A stretch of 64,000 bases of DNA from the NCBI RefSeq assembly GCF_000738175.1, contig NZ_JFCH01000008.1, positions 1 to 64,000 on the forward strand. The letters are read 5' to 3'. Source of the DNA: Corynebacterium jeikeium (GTDB lineage Bacteria > Actinomycetota > Actinomycetes > Mycobacteriales > Mycobacteriaceae). The notes under the pieces are model-generated. The model saw only the letters and a program-made list of their open reading frames with translations, was not told where the DNA came from and searched no databases. A program made the translations under genes and the position numbers. Below are positions 47,062 to 56,233 of the stretch, one piece after another (positions within the stretch are counted from its first letter, which is position 1; each line of letters starts with the position of its first letter).

Positions 47062-48267
47062 ATGGGCGCAGGGAAGTCAGCGAAGCAGAGCAAAGCAGTA
47101 GCCAAGAAGGCAAAAGCGGCAGCACGGAAGAAGGGGCGGGAGCGAACTGAACAGCTTCGGCCGGTGATCGTGGACATCGCGGATCCGCTGTGGAACAACG
47201 AGGCGCGCATGGTCGTGGCGGTGACCCGCCGGCCGATGATCATTCACGATGGTACGGAGGAGTTTGAGGCGAACCTCCTCCGCGAGCTAGATCGGAAAGA
47301 CGGGTTTACCTGCCAGAACTCGGCGATCGTGCTGAGTGATAGGGAGAGCGAGCTGACCCGCCACCGGCTGGTGCGGGCGATCCGCGTGGATCAGCTGGAG
47401 CCTACCTTGGATGCCGGCGGGGCGATGGTGTTGGCGGAGATGATTGGTTCGAACGACGCCGTGCGCATCGCGGTGAGCTCCGCCGTAGGTGGTGCGGGAT
47501 CCAGCCTGTTTGCAGCGCAGCTGGCCTACTACATGTCCTGCGAGGGAAGGCCTGCGGTGTTGCTGGACGCCGACCCGCATTCCTGCGGCCTGGACCTGGT
47601 GCTGGGCAAAGAGCGGCGGCCGGGGCTGACCCGCAACCAGATCCCCGCCGACTGCGACTTCGACCAGCTGCGCAGCCACCTGCTGATGCTCGGCTTCGAC
47701 AGCGCGGGCGGCAAGAAGATCAGCGCGGATGGCGGAGCCGTTCCCGTGATCTACGCCGACCGCTACCCGACTTTCGGGGCGCACAGCGGCGGTAGGGGAT
47801 TGGACGTGGGCCAGCTAGCCGGGTTGATGCATGCGGATGACCTGGTGGTGGACTGTGGCCGCAGCCTGCCAGTGGCCGATAGCGCGAGCGCCGGATGGCA
47901 GGAGCAGTGGGGTGAAGGGGAGCCCGACGTGCACATCCTGGTGGCACCCCTAACCATCCAGGGAGCGACCGCCGCCAGCGCGCTGCGGAACAGAATGCTG
48001 GAAAACGACCGAACCAAGCCGCTGATCGTGTTGCGGGAAGTTCCCGGTGCTTCCACCTCTGTGGCTGTCGCCGCGATGATGATGGACGAGGTTCCGGTGG
48101 CAGTGATTCGCCACGACGACCAGTGCACTGCCGCCCTGGATCGAGGCGAGGCCGAGTACTGGATTGAAAGCTCGCTGAAGCACGACCGCGCCCGCGAGCC
48201 GGTGCGCGAGGTGTGGGAGAAGATCCAGCACATCGTCGGCAACTGCGCGCTACCAATCGCGAGCTAG
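47062..48267 (+). CDS. ssd: septum-site-determining-like / TadZ-CpaE ATPase-like protein
   Basis: A 401-residue MinD/CpaE-superfamily protein. Residues from about 130 contain IAVSSAVGGAGSSLFAAQLAYY, followed by LLDADPHSCGLDLVLG. The deviant Walker A loop reads VGGAGSS and lacks the usual lysine, as in the actinobacterial Ssd group. In M. tuberculosis Ssd (Rv3660c) heads the tad locus and affects division. Here it precedes tadA by 27 bp and may localise the secretion apparatus. The N-terminus is very Lys/Arg/Ala-rich. Confidence 0.8.
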   Translation: MGAGKSAKQSKAVAKKAKAAARKKGRERTEQLRPVIVDIADPLWNNEARMVVAVTRRPMIIHDGTEEFEANLLRELDRKDGFTCQNSAIVLSDRESELTRHRLVRAIRVDQLEPTLDAGGAMVLAEMIGSNDAVRIAVSSAVGGAGSSLFAAQLAYYMSCEGRPAVLLDADPHSCGLDLVLGKERRPGLTRNQIPADCDFDQLRSHLLMLGFDSAGGKKISADGGAVPVIYADRYPTFGAHSGGRGLDVGQLAGLMHADDLVVDCGRSLPVADSASAGWQEQWGEGEPDVHILVAPLTIQGATAASALRNRMLENDRTKPLIVLREVPGASTSVAVAAMMMDEVPVAVIRHDDQCTAALDRGEAEYWIESSLKHDRAREPVREVWEKIQHIVGNCALPIAS

Positions 48268-48292
48268 GGGATAACAGGGACGGGGGAGACGC

Positions 48293-48315
48293 AGGTGGCG
48301 TCACGAAGAAAGAAG
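48293..48315 (-). repeat. dispersed GACGCC motif, copy 17 (contains the tadA start codon)
   Basis: AGGTGGCGTCACGAAGAAAG matches the consensus throughout. The GTG within it is the tadA start, giving M-A-S-R-R-K-K. Confidence 0.82.
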
Positions 48316-49488
48316 ACCAGGAACAGTCAGCCGGAACCAGAGCGCGGGCTGCTGGCGATCGTGCGCGACGACCTGGCCGAACAGGGGATTAGCAGGCCGG
48401 ACGAGCACGATCTTTCGCGGAGTCTGCATTTGATCGGAAAGGCGAGTGTAGAGAACGTGCGGACTCTGCAGCGGGAGTTTAGCGGGCTGGGGCCGTTGGC
48501 AGGACCGCTGCAGGATGCGCAGGTGACGGACGTGGTGCTCAACGGGGATGGCAGCGTGTGGGCGGATCGGGGCGAGGGAATGCAGCCCATAGATGGAGTG
48601 CAGATAGGCGTGGAGGCGGCGCGCGACCTGGCGGTGCGGATGGCAACGCTGTGCGGGGAGCGGCTGGACGAGGCCCGGCCCTTTGCCGACGGGGTGCTGC
48701 GCGAGCTGCCTCCGGACGTACCGGCGCAGGCGATCCGCGTGCATACACTGCTGGCTCCGCCGGCGGCGGGCGGAAGTTGCATTAGCCTGCGCGCGATCAA
48801 GGGGCAGAAGAACTCCCTAGACGCGCTGGTGCAAGGCGGCCTGGCAAGCGAGGAGACGGCGGATGTGCTGCGGCGTATCGTGCGGGCGCGGAGGAACATC
48901 CTGATTAGCGGCGGGACGGGTGCGGGGAAGACGACCCTGCTGGCCGCGCTGCTGGCGGAGGTGGCCTACGACCAGCGGCTGCTCGTGGTGGAGGACACCC
49001 CGGAGCTGCTGATCGACCATCCGCACGTCGTGGCGCTAGCTACCCGCGAAGGCAATGCGGAGGGGGCGGGGGCGATCTCCATGACGGCGCTGGTGAAGCA
49101 GAGCCTGCGCATGCGTCCCGACCGCATCGTGGTGGGTGAGATCCGCGGCCCCGAAGTGGCGGATCTGTTGGTTGCCCTGAACACCGGGCATGCGGGCAGT
49201 GCGGGCACCATCCACGCGAACGACCCGGCCAGTGTGCCCGGGCGGCTGGAGGCGCTGGGCGCGATGGCCGGGCTGGATCGGATTGCACTGACCCGCCAGG
49301 TAATCGACGGGATAGACGTTGTGTTGCACGTTTCGCGCACAGAGCAGGGGCGACGGCTGACGCACATCGGGCGGCTGGTCGGCGACGAGCGGGCGCGCAT
49401 CGAGGTGCTGTGGCACTGGCGCGACGGCGCCCGCGAGGGGTTTGAGGAGTTCAGCGATGAGCCGGGCTGTGGAGGGGGAGCGCTATGA
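48295..49488 (+). CDS. tadA: Tad secretion ATPase TadA/CpaF
   Basis: A 397-residue secretion ATPase. Walker A is SGGTGAGKTTLLA, followed by the Asp box VVEDTPELL, Walker B RPDRIVVGEIRGPEVADLL and the His-box region NTGHAGSAGTIHANDPAS. It energises pilus assembly across the membrane. GTG 48295 sits inside the dispersed motif, whose AGG could also serve as part of a ribosome-binding site only if a later start were used; GGGGGAG lies further upstream. The stop overlaps the tadB start (ATGA). Confidence 0.92.
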   Translation: MASRRKKTRNSQPEPERGLLAIVRDDLAEQGISRPDEHDLSRSLHLIGKASVENVRTLQREFSGLGPLAGPLQDAQVTDVVLNGDGSVWADRGEGMQPIDGVQIGVEAARDLAVRMATLCGERLDEARPFADGVLRELPPDVPAQAIRVHTLLAPPAAGGSCISLRAIKGQKNSLDALVQGGLASEETADVLRRIVRARRNILISGGTGAGKTTLLAALLAEVAYDQRLLVVEDTPELLIDHPHVVALATREGNAEGAGAISMTALVKQSLRMRPDRIVVGEIRGPEVADLLVALNTGHAGSAGTIHANDPASVPGRLEALGAMAGLDRIALTRQVIDGIDVVLHVSRTEQGRRLTHIGRLVGDERARIEVLWHWRDGAREGFEEFSDEPGCGGGAL

Positions 49489-50609
49489 TTCCAGCACTTG
49501 CGGTGGTGGCGGCCGCATTGATGGTGGCCTTCACCCTCAAGATCGTGGTGGGACGGATGCTGCGGACGCGCCGGCAGATGAAAACCCTGGCCGACGTGCG
49601 CGATGTGGTGGATGCCATCGCCCGCGAAGTAGCTGCAGGCGCCCGCCCCCTGGAAGCCGTCGAGCACGCGGCTGAGGGGTTGAAGTCCGAGGCGCTGCGT
49701 CACGAGCTGGACGTCGCCTGCGTGAAGGTGCGTCTGGGCGCAGCGCCGGGCGCAGAGTCTGCTAGTTCCGCGCCGGGCAGCGACACCCCTCGATTCCTGG
49801 CCCATCTATTTCACATTTGGGGCATTTCCCACCGCCACGGCGTGGGGTTGTCAGCGCTGGCACGGGCACACGTGACCGACATTGATGCGCAGTTGGCGCA
49901 CATTTCCAAGTCCACCTCCGCGACGGCGGGCGCGCGGCTAACGGTCACGGTGCTGCTGGCACTGCCGGTTGGCGCGGTGGTGTTGGGGCAGAGCAGCGGG
50001 CTGGGCACGCTGACTTTCCTGCTGACGAATGTGCTGGGAGTACTGCTTTTCTTGGCCGGGGTGGGGTTGGTGTGCGCCGGCACCCTGTGGACGGAGCATC
50101 TGAGCGAATCGCTGACCACATCACCGCTGGGCGGAGTGGGTGTGCGGGCCGGACCTGCTGGCTCCACACCCTTGGGTCCGCTGGATGCGGCCCGCGCCCT
50201 CGACGTTTCCGCGGCTGCGCTGCGTGCCGGAAAGGCATTGTTGCCAGCCTGGGACGTGGGGGTGGGGCAGTTAATCCACGATGGTGAACACGATGGGGAA
50301 GGGAAACTCGGCCGCGCCATGGCGCTGCTGAACCTCGGTGGAGGAAAAGACGCCTGGCTTACGCTGGCCGAGCATTCCCTCTTTGGCCCCATCGCCCGCC
50401 AAGCGGCGCAGCAAACCCGCGCCGGAACATCGCTTGCCGATGGAATGCATCAACAGGCCGAACACCTCCGCCGCGTTGCCGCCGATAAGGCAACCGCCGG
50501 AGCCGAAAAGGTCTTGATCGCCTTAGCGGCACCACTGACCCTCTGCTTCCTCCCGGCCTTCGTCTTCGTCGGCTTGATACCGCTGGCCATCGGAATGGCC
50601 TCGCTCTAG
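49485..50609 (+). CDS. tadB: Tad secretion membrane platform protein (TadB/TadC-like)
   Basis: A 374-residue type II secretion system F-domain protein. Membrane segments lie near 1-20, 155-175, 182-205 and the extreme C-terminus. One F-domain (VRDVVDAIAREVAAGARPLEAVEHAA, then WGISHRHGVGLSALARAHV) is followed by a second, weaker one (AQQTRAGTSLADGMHQQAE), so it may combine TadB and TadC roles. GGAGGGGGAG precedes ATG 49485. Confidence 0.82.
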   Translation: MIPALAVVAAALMVAFTLKIVVGRMLRTRRQMKTLADVRDVVDAIAREVAAGARPLEAVEHAAEGLKSEALRHELDVACVKVRLGAAPGAESASSAPGSDTPRFLAHLFHIWGISHRHGVGLSALARAHVTDIDAQLAHISKSTSATAGARLTVTVLLALPVGAVVLGQSSGLGTLTFLLTNVLGVLLFLAGVGLVCAGTLWTEHLSESLTTSPLGGVGVRAGPAGSTPLGPLDAARALDVSAAALRAGKALLPAWDVGVGQLIHDGEHDGEGKLGRAMALLNLGGGKDAWLTLAEHSLFGPIARQAAQQTRAGTSLADGMHQQAEHLRRVAADKATAGAEKVLIALAAPLTLCFLPAFVFVGLIPLAIGMASL

Positions 50610-50741
50610 GAGCTATGGGTACCGACGCGAGGTAAGGGCCACTCCCGGAGAAGCAACTCACACCGACATCCGACATCTACCGATCACAACTCACTCAACA
50701 CGGCGGCGCGCCTTTCGTACCGCCGGGGAAGGATACTGACC

Positions 50742-51101
50742 ATGACCACTCCAACCATCACCGTGCCAACTACCCTCACTCCAACTACACCCACGTCAAC
50801 CGCTTTCACGCCGGATGTGGCGCCGGAGCAACTCCAGCCTGCGCCGGTCAAGACGGATCCGAGCATTGGAATCTCGGAAGAAACGTATTCTGACCTGCAC
50901 CCAATCACCCGTTGGTGGAACCAGATTATTGGTGCTATCTATAGTCGATACGCCGATGATCGGGGTATGTCGACGGTGGAATACGCCTTGGGATGCGTCG
51001 CTGCAGCTGCACTCGGAGCGCTGCTGTACACCGTCGTGACCTCGGACACCGTGGAACAGGCACTCAGTGGAATCTTCGATAGAGCACTGAACACGAAGTA
51101 G
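50742..51101 (+). CDS. Flp-type prepilin (DUF4244)
   Basis: A 119-residue protein with the prepilin junction RG|MSTVEYA at residues 75-76 and the hydrophobic helix GCVAAAALGALLYTVV. The Glu at position +5 is conserved. It is unusual in having about 74 residues before the cleavage site, the first 30 almost all Thr/Pro. It may be the main pilin of the locus. GGGAAGGA precedes ATG 50742. Confidence 0.8.
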   Translation: MTTPTITVPTTLTPTTPTSTAFTPDVAPEQLQPAPVKTDPSIGISEETYSDLHPITRWWNQIIGAIYSRYADDRGMSTVEYALGCVAAAALGALLYTVVTSDTVEQALSGIFDRALNTK

Positions 51102-51175
51102 CCCGGAAGGCTCCTCGCTAGCCTCCGGGGTCACACAGCGCCCCGCGTTCCTGAGCTCTTCAAGGCTCGGGCGCG

Positions 51176-51198
51176 TGGGGGCGTCACTAAAAATACGC
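51176..51198 (-). repeat. dispersed GACGCC motif, copy 18
   Basis: GTGGGGGCGTCACTAAAAAT lies in the gap between the prepilin and the TadE-like gene, downstream of a GC-rich inverted region at 51105-51135 that may terminate the prepilin transcript. Confidence 0.65.
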
Positions 51199-51253
51199 AC
51201 CACGAACTACAACATCACGAACTACACACAACAATCTTTAACCAGGAACGAAC

Positions 51254-51562
51254 ATGAACACAGTCGAAGGCGCTATCGTCCTGTCCGCCATAACGCTCGT
51301 CGCGGGTGGATCCGCCGCGGGATTGGTCACCATGTCACAGGCCGCCACGGCGCAATCACTGGCACGGACCGTGGCCCGGGCCGAAGCGCGCGGCGGCGAT
51401 GGGGTTGCTCTCGCTAGGCAGATTGACGCCACCGCTGACGTCTCCACATCCCGCGAAGGTAGTGCGGAATCGCCGCTTGTGCGGGTGAAAGTCACCAAGG
51501 ACGGGGCGCTGTTCGACGTTCACGGCGAGGCCGTCACGCTGGTGGAGCCCGACGGGGAATAG
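51254..51562 (+). CDS. TadE-like minor pilin
   Basis: A 102-residue protein starting directly with a pilin-like N-terminus, MNTVEGAIVLSAITLVAGGS, in which a Glu lies at residue 5. The rest is a small soluble domain. It corresponds to the Rv3655c position. The next gene starts 19 bp after the stop. Confidence 0.7.
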   Translation: MNTVEGAIVLSAITLVAGGSAAGLVTMSQAATAQSLARTVARAEARGGDGVALARQIDATADVSTSREGSAESPLVRVKVTKDGALFDVHGEAVTLVEPDGE

Positions 51563-51581
51563 GGGAGGTGGAGACGAGCTC

Positions 51582-51905
51582 ATGAGCACCGTCTATGGGG
51601 CGATGATCACGCTCGGCATCCTGTCGATGGTTTCCCTGTTGGCGCTCGGCAGCGCCATGCTGGGACACAAGGAGCAGGCCAGTACGGCCGCGGACCTAGC
51701 CGCGCTATCGGCCGCGATGGTGGTGCAGACGGGCGAGGGCGAGCCGTGCGATACGGCGCGCAGCATCGCCGGCGCGAACGGCGCCGACGTGGAAAGCTGC
51801 GAGGTCAAAGGCGAGTTCGTGACGGTGGACGTCACCACCCGCATGGGATCGAACTCGCGTATCCTCCCGCAGAAGGCGCAGGCCACTGCCGGGCCGGCGG
51901 AGTAG
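51582..51905 (+). CDS. TadE-like secretion-neighbourhood protein (Rv3654c type)
   Basis: A 107-residue protein with an N-terminal hydrophobic helix (GAMITLGILSMVSLLALGSAML), the motif ASTAADLAALSAA characteristic of the family, and two cysteines (PCDTARS, VESCEVK) that may form a disulfide. It is the last recognised gene of the tad locus. No prepilin peptidase lies in the window. Confidence 0.78.
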   Translation: MSTVYGAMITLGILSMVSLLALGSAMLGHKEQASTAADLAALSAAMVVQTGEGEPCDTARSIAGANGADVESCEVKGEFVTVDVTTRMGSNSRILPQKAQATAGPAE

Positions 51906-51973
51906 CCAGGCAGTGTACTGCGGGCGTACCGCGATGTGGCGCGGGGCGTGGCGCAAAGCCGCGCTTACGCAGG

Positions 51974-53314
51974 CTAAGCGTTGCGGAACAGCTCAGCCAG
52001 GAACGGGGTGGAGTGCACCTGCGAAGCGGGGACGGTCCCGCCGTGATCGGTGGGATACCAGTGCACCTCCACCCGCTGGTTACGGCTGCGCATATCCCCT
52101 ATGAACTGGTTGATCCACATGTCCGTGTTCAAGATGATGCCGATAGGGGTGGGTACGTCCATGTCCTTCAGACCGTGGCCCAGGAAAACCGGCTTATCGT
52201 AGCCGGTCGCAGGCGTTTGCATGAACTCGCGCAGCGCGGGCTCCAGGCCCGGCACCTCGCGGAGCGGCTTCGAAAACGCTCGGGCAACATTCGTGCCCTT
52301 CAGGGCTTCGGAAAGCTCCGGATAACAAGAATCCTCAGCGGCCTTCACCATGCGCTTGCCCTCGTCAGTCAGGGCGGAATCGACGTCCACGTTCGGGTTG
52401 GCCTCCCGGAACGCCGCGACAATATACATCGCGTAAGTGTTCAACCCTGCCGGCAAGGGAACGGGCGGGAAGGTCGGGCTGCCCGCCAATACGATCTCCT
52501 CTACATAAGCCGGAGCGCCCGTGGCCACCGTGCCCAGGAAGTTCAGGTTCGCCTGTTGGCTCCGTTTCGTGGCGCGCAAAGCGACGTGCAGGGCCGCGCC
52601 GCCGCCCTGGGACTGGCCAATCACCGCCCAGTTGCGGGAAAGCTTCTGGCCACCCTGCTTCACCGCAGGCAGATCCTGCGCGGCGATCACGGAATCTACC
52701 ACGTTAGCGGCGGTGGACTTGCCGTTGAGGTAGCTCATCAGTCCCTCGGTGCCCATACCCGCATAGTCGCTGGCGACGATCGCATACCCCTGGTTGAGCC
52801 AATGGTTCAGATAGTCCTGATCCCGCTGGGAGCGTGGATTCATTGACGGGGTGCACTGATCCGCCAGCCCCACCGTTCCGTGTGCCCACGCCAGCACTGG
52901 CCAGCCACCAGCCGGAGCCTTGCCCTTCGGGAAGAACACCGCGCCGGTGGAAGGCGATACCGCCCCGTGCTGGTTGGTCGTCGAGTAGCTAAAACGGAAC
53001 TGCTGGCCAGCAGCGGTCAAGCCGACAGCCGGATCAAGTGGAACAGTGTTCATCAGCGCCCCCGCCTTAGCTGGAACCGCGCCGATCTTCAGCCCACTAT
53101 CCACCGGGCTGCCCGCGAAGGGAGCCGGGGTACGCATCGGCTCGCCCTTGTTGACCAGCGCGGAAGCGCTCGACTGGAGCCCAGACGGCGCCGCGGACTG
53201 CGCGGTGGCCACCCCGCCCATCCCGGACAACGCAATCAAGGACATCGTGGCGGCAATGCTCGCCTTAAAACTCCGCCGGAACCCATTGTGATTTTTCCCA
53301 GGAAAAGACTTCAT
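51974..53314 (-). CDS. secreted lipase (LIP family)
   Basis: A 446-residue secreted alpha/beta hydrolase. The signal peptide (MKSFPGKNHN start, hydrophobic SIAATMSLIALSGMGGVATAQS, cleavage near residue 41) is clear. The nucleophile is in VIGQSQGGGAALH, with the acid in LGHGLKDMDVPTP and histidine in YPTDHGGTVPA. The family includes secretory triacylglycerol lipases of corynebacteria. ATG 53314 is preceded by TATACT at leaderless distance; an upstream in-frame start at 53359 would overlap the dispersed motif copy and has no support. Confidence 0.85.
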   Translation of the reverse strand: MKSFPGKNHNGFRRSFKASIAATMSLIALSGMGGVATAQSAAPSGLQSSASALVNKGEPMRTPAPFAGSPVDSGLKIGAVPAKAGALMNTVPLDPAVGLTAAGQQFRFSYSTTNQHGAVSPSTGAVFFPKGKAPAGGWPVLAWAHGTVGLADQCTPSMNPRSQRDQDYLNHWLNQGYAIVASDYAGMGTEGLMSYLNGKSTAANVVDSVIAAQDLPAVKQGGQKLSRNWAVIGQSQGGGAALHVALRATKRSQQANLNFLGTVATGAPAYVEEIVLAGSPTFPPVPLPAGLNTYAMYIVAAFREANPNVDVDSALTDEGKRMVKAAEDSCYPELSEALKGTNVARAFSKPLREVPGLEPALREFMQTPATGYDKPVFLGHGLKDMDVPTPIGIILNTDMWINQFIGDMRSRNQRVEVHWYPTDHGGTVPASQVHSTPFLAELFRNA

Positions 53315-53321
53315 GCGGAAA

Positions 53322-53327
53322 AGTATA
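53322..53327 (-). promoter_or_regulatory. -10 element of the lipase gene
   Basis: TATACT is followed by 7 bases and the ATG at 53314, predicting a leaderless mRNA. Confidence 0.5.
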
Positions 53328-53346
53328 TTCTTAGGCAAGCCGGGAT

Positions 53347-53368
53347 GTGGGCGTCCCAAAGAAAAAAC
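53347..53368 (-). repeat. dispersed GACGCC motif, copy 19
   Basis: GTGGGCGTCCCAAAGAAAAA lies between the lipase promoter and the stop of the helicase gene. The CAC-to-CCC change is unusual within the family. Confidence 0.55.
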
Positions 53369-53374
53369 AGTGAA

Positions 53375-55765
53375 CTAACCCGCCGCCCCGGCCAGTGCCC
53401 GCAACAACAACACCGCGCCCGCCTTGAACAGCGGATCGTTGCCGTTACCGCACTTCGGCGACTGCACACAAGACGGGCAACCGGACTCGCACTCGCAGGT
53501 CTCCACGGTCTCGGCGGTGGCGGCCATCCACTCGGCAAAGCGTGCAAAGCCCTGCTCGGCGAAACCCGCACCACCCGCATAACCGTCGTACACAAACACC
53601 GTCGGCAAACCCGTATCCGCATGCAAAGCGGTAGAAACACCACCAATATCCCAACGGTCGCACGTCGCAATCAGTGGCAACAGGCCGATCGCTGCATGCT
53701 CAGCAGCATGCAACGTCCCCGGCCACGTCGGCTCCGGCAGTCCCAGATCCAGCAGCACGTCCGGATCCACGGTATAAGCCACCGCGCGGGTGCGCAGCGA
53801 CTCCGGCGGCACGTCCAGAGGCACGGTCTCCAGGATCTCGCCACCCGGCAGGCGCTTACGATAACCGCTGACGGTATGCGAAACCTCCACGTCCACATCC
53901 GCCAGCCACACCCCGTCGCAGACCTTGCGCGTCCCCCGGGTGCGCCGTACCGCAATGTCGGTATCGCGGATCACCTGGGTGGTGTACTCCGGGAACTCCG
54001 GCCGCACCCACGCCACGGATTCCTCCAGGTCCAGCAGTTGCACCACGAACGTCTCGCCCTGGTGCATATACACCGCCCCGGTGTGCACGTCCGACGTCGC
54101 GCGCGACTGATCCACCGTGCCCAGCAGTCGGCCGGAATCGGCCTCCACAATCGCCACCTGGGTCGCCGCCCCGCCGCGAATCGAGACCCGCGAATGCACC
54201 TGCTCCGCTACCTTCAGGTCTGCGAATATGCCTCGCGGCCTGCGCTTCAGTGCGCCCTGGCGCAGCAGGTGCTCCACCACTCGCTCCGCGCCCCAGTGCT
54301 CAACCTCCGCCTCGGACAGGGGCTTCTCCGCGGCCGCGCACACCACGTGGTCTGCCAGCACGTAGGGGTTCGTCGGGTCGAACACTGTGTTCTCCACTGG
54401 CCGATCCAGCAAAGCCTCCGGGTGGTGCAGAAGGTACGTATCCATCGGATCGTCTGCGCCGACCAACACCACTAGCGCACCCTGCCCGCGCCTGCCCGCG
54501 CGCCCGGCCTGCTGCCGGAAGCTGGCGATAGTGCCAGGGAAGCCGCTGGTCACCACCACATCTAGCCCGCCGACGTCGATGCCCAGCTCCAGTGCATTCG
54601 TCGAGGCGATGCCCAGTAGCTCGCCGTTGTCGAAGCGACGCTCCAGCTCGCGGCGATCCTCCGGGGTGTAACCCGCGCGATAGGCCGCCACCCGCACCGC
54701 ATCCGCGCTGCGCCCCAGCGCCGACAGTTTCTCCGCGGCGGCGACGGAAACCACCTCCGCGCTGCGCCGGGAGCGCACGAAAGTCAGCGTCCGCGCGCCC
54801 TGGGCGATCGCCAACCCCATCACGTCCGCAGCCTCGGAGTTCGCCGCCCGCCGCACCGGAGCGCCATTCTCGCCCTCCACGTCCGGCAGGAATCCGGGTT
54901 CCCACAGCGCGACGGTTCGCTCGCCCGCGGGTGCCCCGTCATGGGTCACTGCCACTACCTCTGGCCGCCCCGTCAGCCGGCGCGCGTGTGCCGCCGGATC
55001 CACGCTGGTCGCGGACGCCAAAACGATGGTCGGCGCCGTCCCACACAGCCGCAAAAGCCTGCGCAGCACCATCGCCACGTGCGCGCCAAACACCCCGCGG
55101 TACACGTGGCACTCGTCGATCACCACATAGCGCAGCGTGCGCAGCAGCCGGCTCCACGACTGCGGATTCCCCAGGATCGAGGCGTGCAGCATGTCCGGGT
55201 TCGTCACAATCACCCGCGCCTGGTCGCGGATCACCCGTCGCGTCTCAGGCGGAGTGTCGCCGTCGTAAGTGGCCACCATGATGTCGTTCAGGTTCGCCGC
55301 GCCCGCGCACATCCGCGCCAGCGCCGCCCGCTGGTCCTGCGCCAGGGCCTTCGTCGGTGCAATATAAAGAGCCGTCGCGGTGCTCGCCGTAGCGAGGTCG
55401 CTCAGGGCCGCTAGCTGGTAACCGAGGCTCTTTCCGGACGCCGTGCCGGTGGCAACCACCACATCCCGGCCCGCGTGCGCGTGGTTCGCGGTCTCCACCT
55501 GGTGCGACCAGGGGGTAGGAATTCCCTGCTCATGCAGGTATTTCACCAGAGTCTCGTCGGCCCAGTCCGGCCACTGCGCCGTCTGTGATGGGCGGGCGGG
55601 GATGGTGCGTGTATGGGTGACGGTGGAGCGCGGAAATTCGGGCGTCAGATCGGCCAGCAGTTCCTCGCCGAACGACGGGGCTGTGCCGCTCGCTGCGCTG
55701 TTTGCCGTGCTGCCCGCGGGATCGTCGGGCGCGGAGTCTGGGGTAGGGGGCGTGGGGTCGGACAT
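53375..55765 (-). CDS. DEAD/DEAH-box helicase with DUF1998/MrfA-type C-terminus
   Basis: A 796-residue superfamily 2 helicase. In order it has Walker A VATGTASGKSLGYQ, the DECH box VIDECHVYRG, ASATS, and TSGFPGTIASFRQQAGRAGRRG. The C-terminal domain holds four closely spaced cysteines (CECESGCPSCVQSPKCG). It matches Rv3649 and B. subtilis MrfA-like proteins of DNA damage repair. I start at MSDPTPP (55765); the longer frame runs through the cspA gene. It is divergent from cspA, again as in mycobacteria. Confidence 0.9.
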   Translation of the reverse strand: MSDPTPPTPDSAPDDPAGSTANSAASGTAPSFGEELLADLTPEFPRSTVTHTRTIPARPSQTAQWPDWADETLVKYLHEQGIPTPWSHQVETANHAHAGRDVVVATGTASGKSLGYQLAALSDLATASTATALYIAPTKALAQDQRAALARMCAGAANLNDIMVATYDGDTPPETRRVIRDQARVIVTNPDMLHASILGNPQSWSRLLRTLRYVVIDECHVYRGVFGAHVAMVLRRLLRLCGTAPTIVLASATSVDPAAHARRLTGRPEVVAVTHDGAPAGERTVALWEPGFLPDVEGENGAPVRRAANSEAADVMGLAIAQGARTLTFVRSRRSAEVVSVAAAEKLSALGRSADAVRVAAYRAGYTPEDRRELERRFDNGELLGIASTNALELGIDVGGLDVVVTSGFPGTIASFRQQAGRAGRRGQGALVVLVGADDPMDTYLLHHPEALLDRPVENTVFDPTNPYVLADHVVCAAAEKPLSEAEVEHWGAERVVEHLLRQGALKRRPRGIFADLKVAEQVHSRVSIRGGAATQVAIVEADSGRLLGTVDQSRATSDVHTGAVYMHQGETFVVQLLDLEESVAWVRPEFPEYTTQVIRDTDIAVRRTRGTRKVCDGVWLADVDVEVSHTVSGYRKRLPGGEILETVPLDVPPESLRTRAVAYTVDPDVLLDLGLPEPTWPGTLHAAEHAAIGLLPLIATCDRWDIGGVSTALHADTGLPTVFVYDGYAGGAGFAEQGFARFAEWMAATAETVETCECESGCPSCVQSPKCGNGNDPLFKAGAVLLLRALAGAAG

Positions 55766-56029
55766 TAAAGTCAGTTCTAGACCCATTAGGGGGTGGATAC
55801 AAGTTATTGTCCTGCGGAATCCACACTCGTCCGAATGTTTAACCCGCAACGTGGCAGACTGTCGTGTGGTTATTAAAATCCTCGGAACTTTTCCGCTCGC
55901 CTCGGCGTGAGGTGGGGTCTCGTTGGGTTTTGGGCCGAATGGGTTGGAAACGAAGTATCTTCCGACCTCGGCGTTTGGTGGTCGCAGAAGACTTGCGCCG
56001 GACAGATTCAATAAGATAGGTAGAAATTC
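55766..56029. promoter_or_regulatory. cspA promoter and long 5' leader
   Basis: This 264 bp gap between the divergent helicase and cspA genes contains no ORF. Bases from about 55900 to 56029 include GGTTTTGGG/CCGACC-type stretches and probably form the structured leader usual for cold-shock mRNAs; GATAGGTAG is the ribosome-binding site. Confidence 0.45.
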
Positions 56030-56233
56030 ATGGCACAGGGAACCGTCAAGTGGTTCAACGCGGAGAAGGGCTTTGGCTTCATCGCCCCGGACGACGGATC
56101 TTCCGACGTCTTCGTCCACTACTCTGAGATCCAGGGCAGCGGCTTCCGCACCCTCGAGGAGAACCAGAAGGTCGAGTTCGAGATCGGCGAGGGCGCCAAG
56201 GGCCCGCAGGCTCAGAACGTCACGGCGCTTTAA
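56030..56233 (+). CDS. cspA: cold shock protein
   Basis: A 67-residue OB-fold RNA/DNA-binding protein with RNP1 KGFGFI and RNP2 VFVHYSEI. It starts [17 protein letters not shown]. It acts as an RNA chaperone. A strong terminator follows. Confidence 0.96.
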   Translation: MAQGTVKWFNAEKGFGFIAPDDGSSDVFVHYSEIQGSGFRTLEENQKVEFEIGEGAKGPQAQNVTAL

